A DNA stretch of 64,000 bases from Mycobacterium sp. IS-1590 (GCF_001500025.1 NZ_LQIW01000001.1:372001-436000); one strand, 5' to 3'; numbered from the stretch's first letter, positions 9,882-18,914 are shown. Made by a program: numbers and translations. The notes: generated from the sequence alone by a model not told the origin.

Positions 9882-11050
9882 GCGTGCTGCCCCACGCCGC
9901 CGCCCGGTGGCTCTCGGCCCACTTCGACGACCTCGTCGAGTGGCGCCGTCACATCCACATGCATCCGGAGCTGGGTCGCCAGGAGTTCGCCACCACACAG
10001 TTCGTGGCGTCGCGGTTGGCCGACGCGGGCTTGAACCCGAAGGTGCTGCCCGGTGGCACCGGCTTGACGTGCGACTTCGGGCCCGACCACGGCTCGCGGA
10101 TCGCGCTGCGTGCCGACATGGACGCCTTGCCGATGACCGACCGCACCGGCGCGCCCTACGCGTCGTTGGTGCCGGGTGTCTCGCACGCCTGCGGGCACGA
10201 CGCGCACACCGCGATCCTGTTGGGCGCCGCGCTGGCGCTGGCGTCGGTGCCGGAACTTCCGGTCGGGGTGCGGCTGATCTTCCAGGCCGCCGAGGAGCTG
10301 ATGCCGGGCGGGGCGATCGACGCGATCGCCGCGGGCGCGCTGTCGGGCGTGTCGAGGATCTTCGCGTTGCACTGCGACCCGCGGCTGGCGGTGGGAAAGG
10401 TGGCGATGCGGCCCGGGCCCATCACGTCGGCCGCCGATCAACTCGAGGTGACGTTGCATTCGCCCGGCGGCCACACCTCGCGACCGCATCTGACCGGGGA
10501 CCTCGTCTACGGGCTCGGCACGTTGATCACGGGGGTGCCCGGCGTGCTGTCGCGCCGCATCGATCCGCGCAACAGCACCGTGATGGTGTGGGGTGCGGTG
10601 AACGCGGGCGTCGCCGCGAACGCGATCCCGCAAACCGGGACGTTGGCAGGCACCATCCGCACCGCGAGCCGCGACACCTGGGAAACACTCGAAACGATTG
10701 TGCGGGAGATCATTTCGTCGCTGTTGGCGCCGCTGCACATCGAGCACACGGTGCAGTACCGCCGCGGGGTGCCGCCGGTGGTCAACGAGGAGATCTCCAC
10801 CCGCATCCTCACCCACGCGATCGAGGCGATCGGCCCCGACGTGTTGGCCGACACCCGGCAGTCCGGCGGCGGCGAGGACTTCTCGTGGTACCTGGAGGAG
10901 GTACCCGGCGCGATGGCCCGGTTGGGCGTGTGGACGGGTCGAGGACCCCAATTGGATTTGCATCAGCCGACGTTCGACCTCGACGAGCGGGCACTGGCGG
11001 TCGGCGTGCGGGTCCTGGTCAACATCATCGACCAGGCCGCCGCCTTCTAA
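9878..11050 (+). CDS. amiA1: M20-family amidohydrolase (AmiA1-like)
   Basis: 390 aa, a second M20D amidohydrolase. Motifs: LRADMDALPM (Asp), HACGHDAHTAILLG (His metal ligands), FQAAEE (Glu pair) and GGGEDFSWY near the C-terminus. It is closer to the hippurate/IAA-amino-acid hydrolase branch than its upstream partner, which suggests the two act on related amides rather than being redundant. Translationally coupled to amiB1 through an ATGA overlap. Followed by copy B of the extragenic repeat family. Confidence 0.9.
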   Translation: MSVLPHAAARWLSAHFDDLVEWRRHIHMHPELGRQEFATTQFVASRLADAGLNPKVLPGGTGLTCDFGPDHGSRIALRADMDALPMTDRTGAPYASLVPGVSHACGHDAHTAILLGAALALASVPELPVGVRLIFQAAEELMPGGAIDAIAAGALSGVSRIFALHCDPRLAVGKVAMRPGPITSAADQLEVTLHSPGGHTSRPHLTGDLVYGLGTLITGVPGVLSRRIDPRNSTVMVWGAVNAGVAANAIPQTGTLAGTIRTASRDTWETLETIVREIISSLLAPLHIEHTVQYRRGVPPVVNEEISTRILTHAIEAIGPDVLADTRQSGGGEDFSWYLEEVPGAMARLGVWTGRGPQLDLHQPTFDLDERALAVGVRVLVNIIDQAAAF

Positions 11051-11077
11051 TTGCCGCGACCGGCCGTGTTTGCCCCG

Positions 11078-11117
11078 CGACACGCCGCTGCGATCGGGCA
11101 GTTCGCGGTCACTCGCG
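11078..11117. repeat. Extragenic inverted repeat, family 1, copy B (degenerate)
   Basis: It shares with copy A the internal cgacacgccgc (11078-11088) and a right arm at 11101-11117 that differs from 2724-2740 at two positions. The left arm is degenerate. It lies in the 153-nt gap between amiA1 and the gene at 11204. Confidence 0.6.
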
Positions 11118-11203
11118 CGCGGTGATTGTCCCCAAGCGGTGCTCCGTCCACATTCTCGTGGCGTGCCCTTCCGGCGCGGTGAGCGGTCGCAGACGCTCGG
11201 CGG

Positions 11204-12091
11204 GTGAACCCAGAACTGTTGCGACTGTTCGATACACAGGCAGGCCTGGCCAGCAGCGGCCAGATTCTGCAACACATGACGAGGCGCGACTTCGAGGCGG
11301 CGCTCGCAACCGGCCCACTGCAACGACTCTGGCCGGGCGTCTACTGCTTGGAGGAACCCGACGACCTCTTGCGGTTGCGGGGACTGGACTTCCGCTGCGG
11401 AAAGCCGGTCGCCGCGTGTCTTCACACCGCGGCCGCGATGTACGGCTTCGATACGGCGGAGCCGGCCGACCTTCATGTGCTCAGCCCGCCGGGGTCGCGG
11501 TTGCGCTCCACCGACGGGCTGGTGGTTCACCGTCGCGAGGGCGCGCCACTGACCGTCGTCGACGGGCGGCCGGCCACCACACCGGCTTGGACAGCGGTGG
11601 AGGTGGCCCGCTCGCAACGCCGCCCGCGAGCGCTGGCCACCCTTGATGCCGCGCTGCGCAGCGGTTCCTGCGATCGGACCGAGTTGTGGCGCGCCGCCGT
11701 CGCGCAGGCCGGTCGGCGCGGCATCGTCGCGGTTCGCGGGCTGATCGCGCTGGCCGACGCCCGCGCCGAGTCGCCGATGGAGAGCGAAGCGAGGCTGGCG
11801 ATGATCGACGGCGGCCTGCCGTCACCGGAGTTGCAGTACGAGGTGATCGACGGAAACGGCGAACTGCGTCGCCTCGACTTCGCCTGGCCCGACCGGTGCG
11901 TGGCCGCCGAGTACGACGGGCTTGCCTGGCACAGCGACCCCGACGCGATGCTGCGCGACCGTAGGCGCAGCGCCGCGCTGTCCGACATCGACTGGGTGGT
12001 CGTCGCGATCGTCGCCGACGACGTCCGTCAGCGGCCGTGGCAGTTCGTCGACCGGATCGACAAGCAGCTTCGTCGCGCTCGCGCGGCGTGA
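11204..12091 (+). CDS. AbiEi/DUF559-like protein with a restriction-endonuclease-like C-terminus
   Basis: 295 aa from a GTG start. The N-terminal ~80 residues (GQILQHMTRRDFEAAL...LWPGVYCLEE) look like the winged-helix domain of AbiEi-type proteins. The C-terminal third carries a PD-(D/E)XK-like pattern: Glu in SPMESEARLAM, Asp in RLDFAWPD, then AAEYDGLAWHS. Many actinobacterial proteins of this shape are labelled AbiEi antitoxin, but no partner toxin gene is next to it. Function is therefore unknown; a nuclease-fold regulator or defence remnant is possible. It is bordered on both sides by family-1 repeats. Confidence 0.7.
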   Translation: MNPELLRLFDTQAGLASSGQILQHMTRRDFEAALATGPLQRLWPGVYCLEEPDDLLRLRGLDFRCGKPVAACLHTAAAMYGFDTAEPADLHVLSPPGSRLRSTDGLVVHRREGAPLTVVDGRPATTPAWTAVEVARSQRRPRALATLDAALRSGSCDRTELWRAAVAQAGRRGIVAVRGLIALADARAESPMESEARLAMIDGGLPSPELQYEVIDGNGELRRLDFAWPDRCVAAEYDGLAWHSDPDAMLRDRRRSAALSDIDWVVVAIVADDVRQRPWQFVDRIDKQLRRARAA

Positions 12092-12146
12092 GCGACCGCA
12101 AAATGTGTGCTGGATACGGTGTGTCTGCGCGCAAACACGGTCGCTC
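12090..12146. repeat. Extragenic inverted repeat, family 1, copy C
   Basis: Arms gagcgaccg (12090-12098) and cggtcgctc (12138-12146) are exact reverse complements, with a 39-nt centre. Same arm sequence as copy A. The left arm overlaps the stop codon of the gene at 11204. Confidence 0.7.
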
Positions 12147-12183
12147 GCGGCACTGAGGGGTGACGCTCGCGGCACTGAGGGGT
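12142..12183. repeat. 20-bp tandem direct repeat
   Basis: cgctcgcggcactgaggggt occurs at 12142-12161 and again at 12164-12183, a period of 22 nt. The first unit begins inside the right arm of repeat copy C, and the second ends in the stop codon of the convergent GGCT-like gene, which suggests a slippage duplication of the repeat edge. Confidence 0.85.
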
Positions 12184-12656
12184 TAGGAGCCCGGGCCGAT
12201 GTTGAGCGCGGGGCGGGTCCGCAGGTCGTGCACGTACTCCGCTGGCGCGCCGGCGATTTCGGCGGCGTCGGCCATCACGCCGAGATAACGCGCCGACGGT
12301 AGGCCGCCCTCCCACGCGTCGACCACGTAGAGCCAGGCGAGCACGGGCTCGAAGTCGGTGTCCGACGAGATGCGGTGCACCCGGCAGCGGATCTTCTTGT
12401 GGAAACCGAGTTCCGAGCCTTCCCAGCGGTCCAGGTTGGCCTCGTCGTCCTTGGTCATGTCGTAGAGCACGACGAAGACCTTCGACGTCGGATCCTCGAC
12501 GACGGTGGCAAGCGCGCCCTCCCAGCCGATGTCCGCCCCGCCGAACGTCAGGCGCCAGCCGTACAGCCAGCCCGTTCCCGCCATCGGTGAATGAGGGGCG
12601 CGCTGCAACATCTGCTCCGGATGCATGTTCGATCCGTAGGCGGCGTAGAGCGGCAC
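12183..12656 (-). CDS. Gamma-glutamylcyclotransferase-like protein (Rv3304-like)
   Basis: 157 aa from a GTG. The N-terminal YAAYGSNM is the substrate-binding YGSN loop of the GGCT/AIG2 fold, and the Glu in DRWEGSELGF is where the catalytic acid of the fold usually lies. The substrate is unknown; members act on gamma-glutamyl compounds or other amines. A -10 element (TAGTCT) ends 6 nt before the GTG, so the mRNA is probably leaderless. Divergent from lpdA. Confidence 0.75.
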   Translation of the reverse strand: MPLYAAYGSNMHPEQMLQRAPHSPMAGTGWLYGWRLTFGGADIGWEGALATVVEDPTSKVFVVLYDMTKDDEANLDRWEGSELGFHKKIRCRVHRISSDTDFEPVLAWLYVVDAWEGGLPSARYLGVMADAAEIAGAPAEYVHDLRTRPALNIGPGS

Positions 12657-12662
12657 CAGGAA

Positions 12663-12668
12663 AGACTA
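12663..12668 (-). promoter_or_regulatory. -10 element of the GGCT-like gene (leaderless)
   Basis: On the minus strand TAGTCT (TANNNT) is followed by 6 nt and then the GTG at 12656. Confidence 0.55.
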
Positions 12669-12709
12669 AGCGTTCGCGCGCCGCGTGGGCGATCGACCTC
12701 CCGCTTCGT

Positions 12710-12715
12710 TAGGTT
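12710..12715 (+). promoter_or_regulatory. -10 element of lpdA (leaderless)
   Basis: TAGGTT (TANNNT) is followed by 6 nt (gggggc) and then the lpdA GTG at 12722. It forms a back-to-back leaderless pair with the element at 12663-12668. Confidence 0.6.
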
Positions 12716-12721
12716 GGGGGC

Positions 12722-14137
12722 GTGGCAACCCGCATCGTGATCATCGGCGGCGGGCCCGCCGGCTATGAGGCGGCACTGGTGGCCGCGGCCCGTGGACCCG
12801 AAGTTGCCGAGGTCACCGTCGTCGACTCCGACGGCATCGGCGGCGCCTGCGTGTTGTGGGACTGCGTCCCGTCCAAGACGTTCATCGCCTCCACCGGTGT
12901 GCGCACCGAACTGCGGCGCGCCCCCGACCTGGGGTACGCACTGGAGTTCTCCGACGCCGAGATCTCGCTGTCCAAGATCAACGAGCGCGTCAAGACGTTG
13001 GCGGCCGCGCAGTCGGTCGACATCGCCGAACGGCTGCGCAACGACGGCGTCACGCTGATCGCGGGCCGCGGCGAACTGGTCGACGACATGCCGGGGATGG
13101 CCACGCACACGGTCAAGGTGACCGCACACGACGGCACCGTCAGCACGATCAAGGCCGACGTCGTGCTGATCGCCACCGGGGCCAGCCCGCGCGTGTTGCC
13201 CGGCGCCGAACCCGACGGCGAACGCATCCTGAACTGGCGCCAGCTCTACGACCTCGAGGAGTTGCCCGAGCATCTGATCGTCGTGGGTTCCGGCGTCACC
13301 GGCGCGGAGTTCGTCAACGCCTACACCGAACTCGGGGTGAAGGTGACGGTGGTGGCCAGCCGTGACCAGATCCTGCCGCACGAGGACTCCGACGCCGCCG
13401 CGGTGCTCGAGGACGCGCTGATCTCCCGCGGTGTCACGTTGGTCAAGAACGCGCGCGCCCAGTCGGTCACGCGCAATGGGTCCGGCGTGCTGGTGACGAT
13501 GACCGACGGACGCACCGTCGAGGGCAGCCACGCATTGATGACGGTCGGTTCGGTGCCCAACACCGGCGGCCTGGGCCTGGAACGGGTCGGCATCGAACTC
13601 GGCGAGGGCGACTACCTGAAGGTCGACCGGGTCTCGCGCACCGGAGTGCCCGGCATCTACGCCGCCGGCGACTGCACCGGTCTGATGCTGCTGGCCTCGG
13701 TGGCCGCCATGCAGGGTCGCATCGCGATGTACCACGTGCTGGGTGAGGGGCTCGAACCCATCCGGTTGCGGACGGTCGCCGCGGCGGTGTTCACCCGGCC
13801 CGAGATCGCCGCCGTCGGGGTGCCGCAGTCCAAGATCGATGACGGGTCGGTGGCCGCGCGAACGATCACGCTGCCGCTCAACACCAACGCCCGCGCCAAG
13901 ATGTCGAGCCTGCGGCGCGGTTTCGTCAAGATCTTCTGCCGCCCGGCGACGGGCGTGGTGATCGGCGGCGTGGTGGTGGCGCCGATCGCCTCGGAGCTGA
14001 TCATGCCGATCGCCCTGGCGGTGCAGAACGGCAACGACGTCGAGGATCTGGCGCAGACGTTCTCGGTGTATCCGTCGCTGTCGGGTTCGATCACCGAAGC
14101 GGGCCGGCGCCTGATGGCACACGACGATCTGGACTGA
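12722..14137 (+). CDS. lpdA: Flavoprotein disulfide reductase-like NAD(P)H quinone reductase LpdA
   Basis: 471 aa. FAD-binding GGGPAGYE near residue 9, NAD(P)-binding VGSGVTGAEF near 182, the second FAD motif GIYAAGDCTG near 311, and a C-terminal dimerisation domain. The M. tuberculosis orthologue reduces quinones and is not a lipoamide dehydrogenase. The active-site region here reads GGACVLWDCVPSK, giving an intact CX4C pair. The C-terminal His-Glu acid/base pair of true disulfide reductases is absent (VYPSLSGSITEA, with Tyr and Gly in the key positions). Upstream of glpD2, as in M. tuberculosis. Confidence 0.9.
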   Translation: MATRIVIIGGGPAGYEAALVAAARGPEVAEVTVVDSDGIGGACVLWDCVPSKTFIASTGVRTELRRAPDLGYALEFSDAEISLSKINERVKTLAAAQSVDIAERLRNDGVTLIAGRGELVDDMPGMATHTVKVTAHDGTVSTIKADVVLIATGASPRVLPGAEPDGERILNWRQLYDLEELPEHLIVVGSGVTGAEFVNAYTELGVKVTVVASRDQILPHEDSDAAAVLEDALISRGVTLVKNARAQSVTRNGSGVLVTMTDGRTVEGSHALMTVGSVPNTGGLGLERVGIELGEGDYLKVDRVSRTGVPGIYAAGDCTGLMLLASVAAMQGRIAMYHVLGEGLEPIRLRTVAAAVFTRPEIAAVGVPQSKIDDGSVAARTITLPLNTNARAKMSSLRRGFVKIFCRPATGVVIGGVVVAPIASELIMPIALAVQNGNDVEDLAQTFSVYPSLSGSITEAGRRLMAHDDLD

Positions 14138-14192
14138 GTCCACGTAGCCTGGGGTGGGCGAGCGTACCGACGAGTAACTAGGAGCCATTCCC

Positions 14193-15932
14193 GTGAGTGA
14201 CCCGATCCCAGCGAACGGGCAGACGCTTCTGGGTCCCCAGCAGCGGGCCGAGGCCTGGGAGCGGCTCGGCAGCGAGCAGGTCGACGTCGTCGTGATCGGC
14301 GGGGGAGTCGTCGGCGCCGGCGCCGCGCTGGACGCGGCGACACGGGGATTGAAAGTCGCGCTCGTCGAGGCCCGCGACTTCGCATCGGGCACGTCCAGCC
14401 GGTCGTCGAAGATGTTTCACGGCGGGTTGCGCTATCTCGAGCAACTGGAGTTCGGGTTGGTGCGCGAGGCGTTGCATGAGCGCGAGCTGTCGCTGACGAC
14501 GTTGGCGCCGCATCTGGTCAAACCGCTGCCGTTCCTGTTCCCGTTGACCAATCGGTGGTGGGAACGTCCGTACGTGGCGGCGGGCATCTTCCTCTACGAC
14601 CAGCTGGGCGGCGCGAAATCAGTTCCGGCGCAGAAGCATCTGACGAAGTCCGGAGCATTGCGGCTGGCGCCCGGCCTCAAGCGGTCGTCGTTGATCGGCG
14701 GCATCCGGTACTACGACACGGTGGTCGACGACGCGCGACACACGATGACCGTGGCCCGCACGGCCGCGCACTACGGCGCGGTGGTGCGGACCTCGACACA
14801 GGTCGTCGCGCTGCTGCGGGAAGGTGACCGCGTCACCGGCGTGGAGGTCCGCGACTCCGAGAACGGCGCGGTCACCGAGGTGCACGGGCACGTCGTCGTG
14901 AACGCCACCGGCGTCTGGACCGACGAAATCCAGGCATTGTCCAAGCAGCGCGGGCGATTTCGGGTACGCGCCTCCAAGGGCGTGCACATCGTGGTCCCCC
15001 GCGACCGGATCGTCAGCGAGGTCGCGATCATCCTGCGCACCGAAAAGTCGGTGCTGTTCGTGATCCCGTGGGGCACGCACTGGATCATCGGGACCACCGA
15101 CACCGACTGGAATCTGGACCTCGCGCACCCGGCGGCCACCAAGGCCGACATCGACTACCTCCTCGAAACCGTCAACACGGTGTTGGCGACGCCGCTGACC
15201 CACGACGACATCGACGGCGTGTACGCCGGGCTGCGGCCGCTGCTGGCCGGGGAAAGCGAGGAGACCTCGAAGCTGTCGCGTGAGCATGCCGTCGCGGTCC
15301 CCGCTCCCGGACTGGTCGCGATCGCGGGCGGCAAGTACACGACATACCGGGTGATGGCCGAGGACGCCATCGACGTGGCGGCCGAATACATCCCGGCGCG
15401 GGTGGCGCTGTCGATCACCGAGAAGGTCCCCCTGATGGGCGCCGACGGTTATTTCGCACTGATCAACCAGACCCAAAGCGTCGGAAAGCATTACGACCTG
15501 CACCCGTACCGGGTGCGGCACCTGCTCGACCGGTACGGATCCCTGATCGGTGAGGTGCTGCAGATGGCCGAGGGTAACCCCGAACTGCTGACCCCGATCA
15601 CCGAGGCGCCGGTCTACCTGAAGGTCGAAGCATGGTACGCCGCCGCCGCCGAGGGCGCGCTGCACCTCGAGGACATCCTGGCGCGGCGGATGAGGATCTC
15701 GATCGAGTACCCGCACCGCGGCGTGGACTGCGCGCGCGAGGTCGCCGAAGTGGTTGCGCCGGTGCTGGGTTGGAGCAACGAGGACATCGACCGCGAAGTC
15801 AACACGTATCTGGCGCGGGTGGATGCGGAGATCCGCTCGCAGCAGGAACCCGACGACGAGTCGGCCGACGCGTTGCGTGCGGCGGCCCCGGAAGCGCGCG
15901 CGGAGATCCTCGAACCGGTGCCGCTCAATTGA
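14193..15932 (+). CDS. glpD2: Glycerol-3-phosphate dehydrogenase
   Basis: 579 aa from a GTG with aggag 8 nt upstream. It oxidises sn-glycerol 3-phosphate to dihydroxyacetone phosphate and passes electrons to quinone at the membrane face. The FAD Rossmann motif VIGGGVVGAGAALDAATRG is near residue 31, followed by SSRSSKMFHGGLRYL, the GlpD signature, and IIGTTDTDW; a C-terminal helical domain completes the family length. The 55-nt gap from lpdA suggests co-transcription: a dehydrogenase feeding quinol next to a quinone reductase. Confidence 0.95.
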   Translation: MSDPIPANGQTLLGPQQRAEAWERLGSEQVDVVVIGGGVVGAGAALDAATRGLKVALVEARDFASGTSSRSSKMFHGGLRYLEQLEFGLVREALHERELSLTTLAPHLVKPLPFLFPLTNRWWERPYVAAGIFLYDQLGGAKSVPAQKHLTKSGALRLAPGLKRSSLIGGIRYYDTVVDDARHTMTVARTAAHYGAVVRTSTQVVALLREGDRVTGVEVRDSENGAVTEVHGHVVVNATGVWTDEIQALSKQRGRFRVRASKGVHIVVPRDRIVSEVAIILRTEKSVLFVIPWGTHWIIGTTDTDWNLDLAHPAATKADIDYLLETVNTVLATPLTHDDIDGVYAGLRPLLAGESEETSKLSREHAVAVPAPGLVAIAGGKYTTYRVMAEDAIDVAAEYIPARVALSITEKVPLMGADGYFALINQTQSVGKHYDLHPYRVRHLLDRYGSLIGEVLQMAEGNPELLTPITEAPVYLKVEAWYAAAAEGALHLEDILARRMRISIEYPHRGVDCAREVAEVVAPVLGWSNEDIDREVNTYLARVDAEIRSQQEPDDESADALRAAAPEARAEILEPVPLN

Positions 15933-15942
15933 GGTGCGGGCG

Positions 15943-16800
15943 GTGAGGCGCCCGGCGCCGTTACCCGTGCAGGACGGGCTGGGGCCGGCGCGCGTGCGGC
16001 TTCGCGGCGGTGCGGTGCTGGTCGAGCTGGCGGACCGGTTCGGCGAGGCGGCCGCAGCCAAAGTGCTTGCGGGCGAGGTGGTGACGGCCGACGGCGACGT
16101 CGTGACCGCGGGGACCGTGCTGCCGCCCGGTGCGTTCGTGTACCTGTACCGCGAACTGCGCGAAGAGGTTCCGGTTCCCTTCGCTGTTCCTGTGCTCTAC
16201 CGCGACGACGACATCGTGGTGGTCGACAAACCGCACTTCCTGGCGACGATGCCGCGCGGGCGCCATGTCGCGCAGACGGCGACGGTGAAGCTTCGGCGTG
16301 AATTGGAGTTACCCGAACTGTCGCCGGCGCATCGGCTCGACCGGCTGACCGCCGGCGTGCTGCTGTTCACCACCCGTCGCGAGTTGCGTGGGGCCTACCA
16401 GACCATGTTCGCGCGCGGCGAGGTGCGCAAGACGTATCTCGCGAGGGCCGGCGTCGATCCGGCGCTTGAGTTCCCGATCACGGTGCGCAGCCGAATCGTC
16501 AAGCGGCGCGGGCAACTGCAGGCGGTCGAGGAGCCCGGCGAGCCGAACGCCGAAACCGTCATCGACCATCTTGGCGATGGGCTGTACCGGTTGACGCCGC
16601 GGACCGGTCGGACGCATCAGCTGCGGGTGCACATGGCTTCGTTGGGCCTGCCGATCGTCAACGACCCGTTATACCCGGTGGTGACCGACGTCGCGCCGGA
16701 CGATTTCACGCGCCCGCTACACCTTCTGGCGCAACGCCTCGAGTTCACCGACCCGCTCAGCGGACGTCAACGCGACTTCGTCAGCACCCGGAGCATGTGA
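15943..16800 (+). CDS. RNA pseudouridine synthase (RluA family, Rv3300c-like)
   Basis: About 285 aa from the GTG at 15943; a GTG at 15934 is the alternative. It isomerises uridine to pseudouridine in RNA. The catalytic Asp is in AHRLDRLTAG and the family tail RTGRTHQLRVHM is present; VDKPHFLATMPRG precedes it. The N-terminal ~70 residues show a weak S4-like or accessory segment. Target RNA (rRNA or tRNA) cannot be read from sequence. It starts 10 nt after glpD2 and probably shares its transcript. Confidence 0.88.
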   Translation: MRRPAPLPVQDGLGPARVRLRGGAVLVELADRFGEAAAAKVLAGEVVTADGDVVTAGTVLPPGAFVYLYRELREEVPVPFAVPVLYRDDDIVVVDKPHFLATMPRGRHVAQTATVKLRRELELPELSPAHRLDRLTAGVLLFTTRRELRGAYQTMFARGEVRKTYLARAGVDPALEFPITVRSRIVKRRGQLQAVEEPGEPNAETVIDHLGDGLYRLTPRTGRTHQLRVHMASLGLPIVNDPLYPVVTDVAPDDFTRPLHLLAQRLEFTDPLSGRQRDFVSTRSM

Positions 16801-16801
16801 C

Positions 16802-18778
16802 TCAGCGACGCTGCTCGACCGGCTCGTTCACCTGGGCCCCCGCGGCGATCACCGCACGGTTGCGTTCGGCGACCGTCCGCAGCGACATCTTGACCAGCCA
16901 ACGGTCGTAAGTCATGTACCCGTTGACCTCGTTCTCGACGTCGGTGGTCTGGGTGTAGATGGCGCCGGACAGCCCGCCCTTGCGGACCTCATCCTCGAGA
17001 TGACGACTCACCTGCACGTAGCGCTCGGTCAATCGTGCTCGACTGTCGGTCATTTCGTAGGCCTGCGGTCGGCCCGGCCAGCGGTTGCCGTGGGGGACCA
17101 ACCCGAGCCCGCCGTACTCGCCGTTCACCACCACCCGGTGCTCCAGCGGGATCGGGCGATCGCCGAGCATCGTGCGCTCGTCGCGCGGGGTCGCCGGATT
17201 GTCGTGCAGAACCGGGCGGCCCGGACCGACGTAGGTGTGGTCGTCGTAGACGTCGCCGGCCCTGCTGTCGGGCCTGGACTTGCAGCAGTTCACCCCGCTG
17301 TTGGCGTTCACCATCCGGGTCGGGTCGGCGGCCTTGGCCACCCCTGCGATCCGTGCGGTGTCGAACTCGCCCCACCCCTCGTTGAACGGAACCCAGCCGA
17401 CGATCGAAGTGACGCTTCGCAACTGGTCGATCATCTCGACCAGTTCGCGCTCGAAGTTGACTTTCGCCTGTGCCGACGGTTCCGGTGCGGGGCCGACCGG
17501 AACGTCGAGCGAGACGTCCAGCGACGGCATGTCCTGCCACACCAGCAACCCGAGCTTGTCCGCCCAGTAGTACCAGCGCGCCGGTTCCACCTTCGCGTGC
17601 TTGCGGACGAAGTTCATGCCGAGCGCCTTGGTTCGTTCGAGGTCGAAGCGCAGTGCGTCGTCGGTGGGAGCGGTGAAGATGCCGTCGGGCCAGTAGCCCT
17701 GGTCGAGCGGGCCGTGCAGGAACGTGATCTTGTCGTTCAACGCGATTCGTGGACGGCCCTTTGGGTCCCTGACCGTGCTGATGGTGCGAAGACCGCCGTA
17801 GCTGGCGACCTCGTCGACAACCTTGCCTTCGGGTGTCACCAGCCGCACTTTCAGGTCGTAGAGGTACGGGTCCTCAGGTGTCCACAGGCGCGGGTCGGGA
17901 ACCTGCACACGCACCGGCTTGCCGGGTTCCCCGTAGTTGCGGGCCAGCGTCGGACCATCAGGAGCCGACACGATCACCTCGGCGCGTTCGTCGGTTGTCC
18001 CGGTGGAGCGCGTCGTGACAGTGAACCCCTTCAAATCCGCTGTGAGGTCGAGCTTCTCGACGTGCGCGGCGCGTACGGGCTCCATCCACACGGTCTGCCA
18101 GATGCCGGACGCGCCGGTGTAGAAGAGCCCCTCGGGGTCGTTGCGCTGCTTGCCGACGGCAAACGGAGCGGCTTCATTGCGATCCTCGGCGCGCACGACG
18201 ATCTCCTGGGTGCCCGTCCAGCGCAGCGCGTCGGTGATGTCGGCGCTGAACGCGGTGAAACCGCCCTCGTGGTGGGCGACGCGCTTGTTGTTGACCCATA
18301 CCGTGGCGGTCTGGTCGACCGCGCCGAAGTGCAGCAGCACCCGCTGTCCACGCCAGGTGCCGGGCACCTCGAAGTTCTTGCGGTACCACATCTGGTCGTC
18401 GTGACGCTTGACCCCTGACAGCGCGGACTCCGTGGGATAGGGCACCAGGATCTTCTCGTCGAACTCCCTGGCGGACGGGGGTGTCGTCACCGCGGTGTCC
18501 TGGGTCCGACCGGTGTAGGCCCACACGCCGTTCAGATTCAGCCAGCGCGCCCGCGCCATCTGCGGACGGGGGTATTCCGGTAGAGCGTTGTTGGGTCCGA
18601 CGAGATGCGTCCATGGCGTCGACAGCGGTGGACTCTTCCGTTGCCACGCCTCGGCCGCGTTCGCCGGGGCCGCGCAGATCGCGAAACCCGCCGCCAAGGC
18701 CAGGGGTATGGCCGTCATCCGGCTGACTATCTTGCGCACACGGTGCCGGTTGTTCGACAACTCGGTGTTCACGGCCAC
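16802..18778 (-). CDS. Secreted glycoside hydrolase family 2 protein
   Basis: 658 aa with an N-terminal Sec signal (basic NNRHRVRKIVSR, hydrophobic AIPLALAAGFAICAA, cleavage near APANAAEA). GH2 layout: sugar-binding jelly roll (~60-230), Ig-like domain (~230-340) and TIM barrel (~340-650). The acid/base Glu is in VPFNEGWGEF near residue 464 and the nucleophile Glu is probably in VVNGEYGG near 551. Family activities are beta-galactosidase, glucuronidase or mannosidase; specificity is not readable. Start could also be the ATG 20 codons in. Convergent with the pseudouridine synthase, with a 1-nt gap. Confidence 0.85.
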   Translation of the reverse strand: MAVNTELSNNRHRVRKIVSRMTAIPLALAAGFAICAAPANAAEAWQRKSPPLSTPWTHLVGPNNALPEYPRPQMARARWLNLNGVWAYTGRTQDTAVTTPPSAREFDEKILVPYPTESALSGVKRHDDQMWYRKNFEVPGTWRGQRVLLHFGAVDQTATVWVNNKRVAHHEGGFTAFSADITDALRWTGTQEIVVRAEDRNEAAPFAVGKQRNDPEGLFYTGASGIWQTVWMEPVRAAHVEKLDLTADLKGFTVTTRSTGTTDERAEVIVSAPDGPTLARNYGEPGKPVRVQVPDPRLWTPEDPYLYDLKVRLVTPEGKVVDEVASYGGLRTISTVRDPKGRPRIALNDKITFLHGPLDQGYWPDGIFTAPTDDALRFDLERTKALGMNFVRKHAKVEPARWYYWADKLGLLVWQDMPSLDVSLDVPVGPAPEPSAQAKVNFERELVEMIDQLRSVTSIVGWVPFNEGWGEFDTARIAGVAKAADPTRMVNANSGVNCCKSRPDSRAGDVYDDHTYVGPGRPVLHDNPATPRDERTMLGDRPIPLEHRVVVNGEYGGLGLVPHGNRWPGRPQAYEMTDSRARLTERYVQVSRHLEDEVRKGGLSGAIYTQTTDVENEVNGYMTYDRWLVKMSLRTVAERNRAVIAAGAQVNEPVEQRR

Positions 18779-18914
18779 GACTACGAGTCCCCCCTGCTGG
18801 AAACCATCGACGGAAATTGGTACGGGTGCTGCGCACCGGATGCCATGGCAAACCTAGCCAGGAGCCGGTCGCGAGGAATCAGGTGTTTCCCTATGCTTTG
18901 CACCGGCATGCTGA

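Noticed and set aside
9686..11646. Long open frames on both strands across amiA1 (643 codons each)
   Set aside because: They are out-of-frame shadows of amiB1/amiA1 in very GC-rich DNA; the amiA1 frame carries all family motifs.
12548..14392. 614-codon open frame antisense to lpdA
   Set aside because: Shadow of lpdA; it has no recognisable domain and spans both flanking genes.
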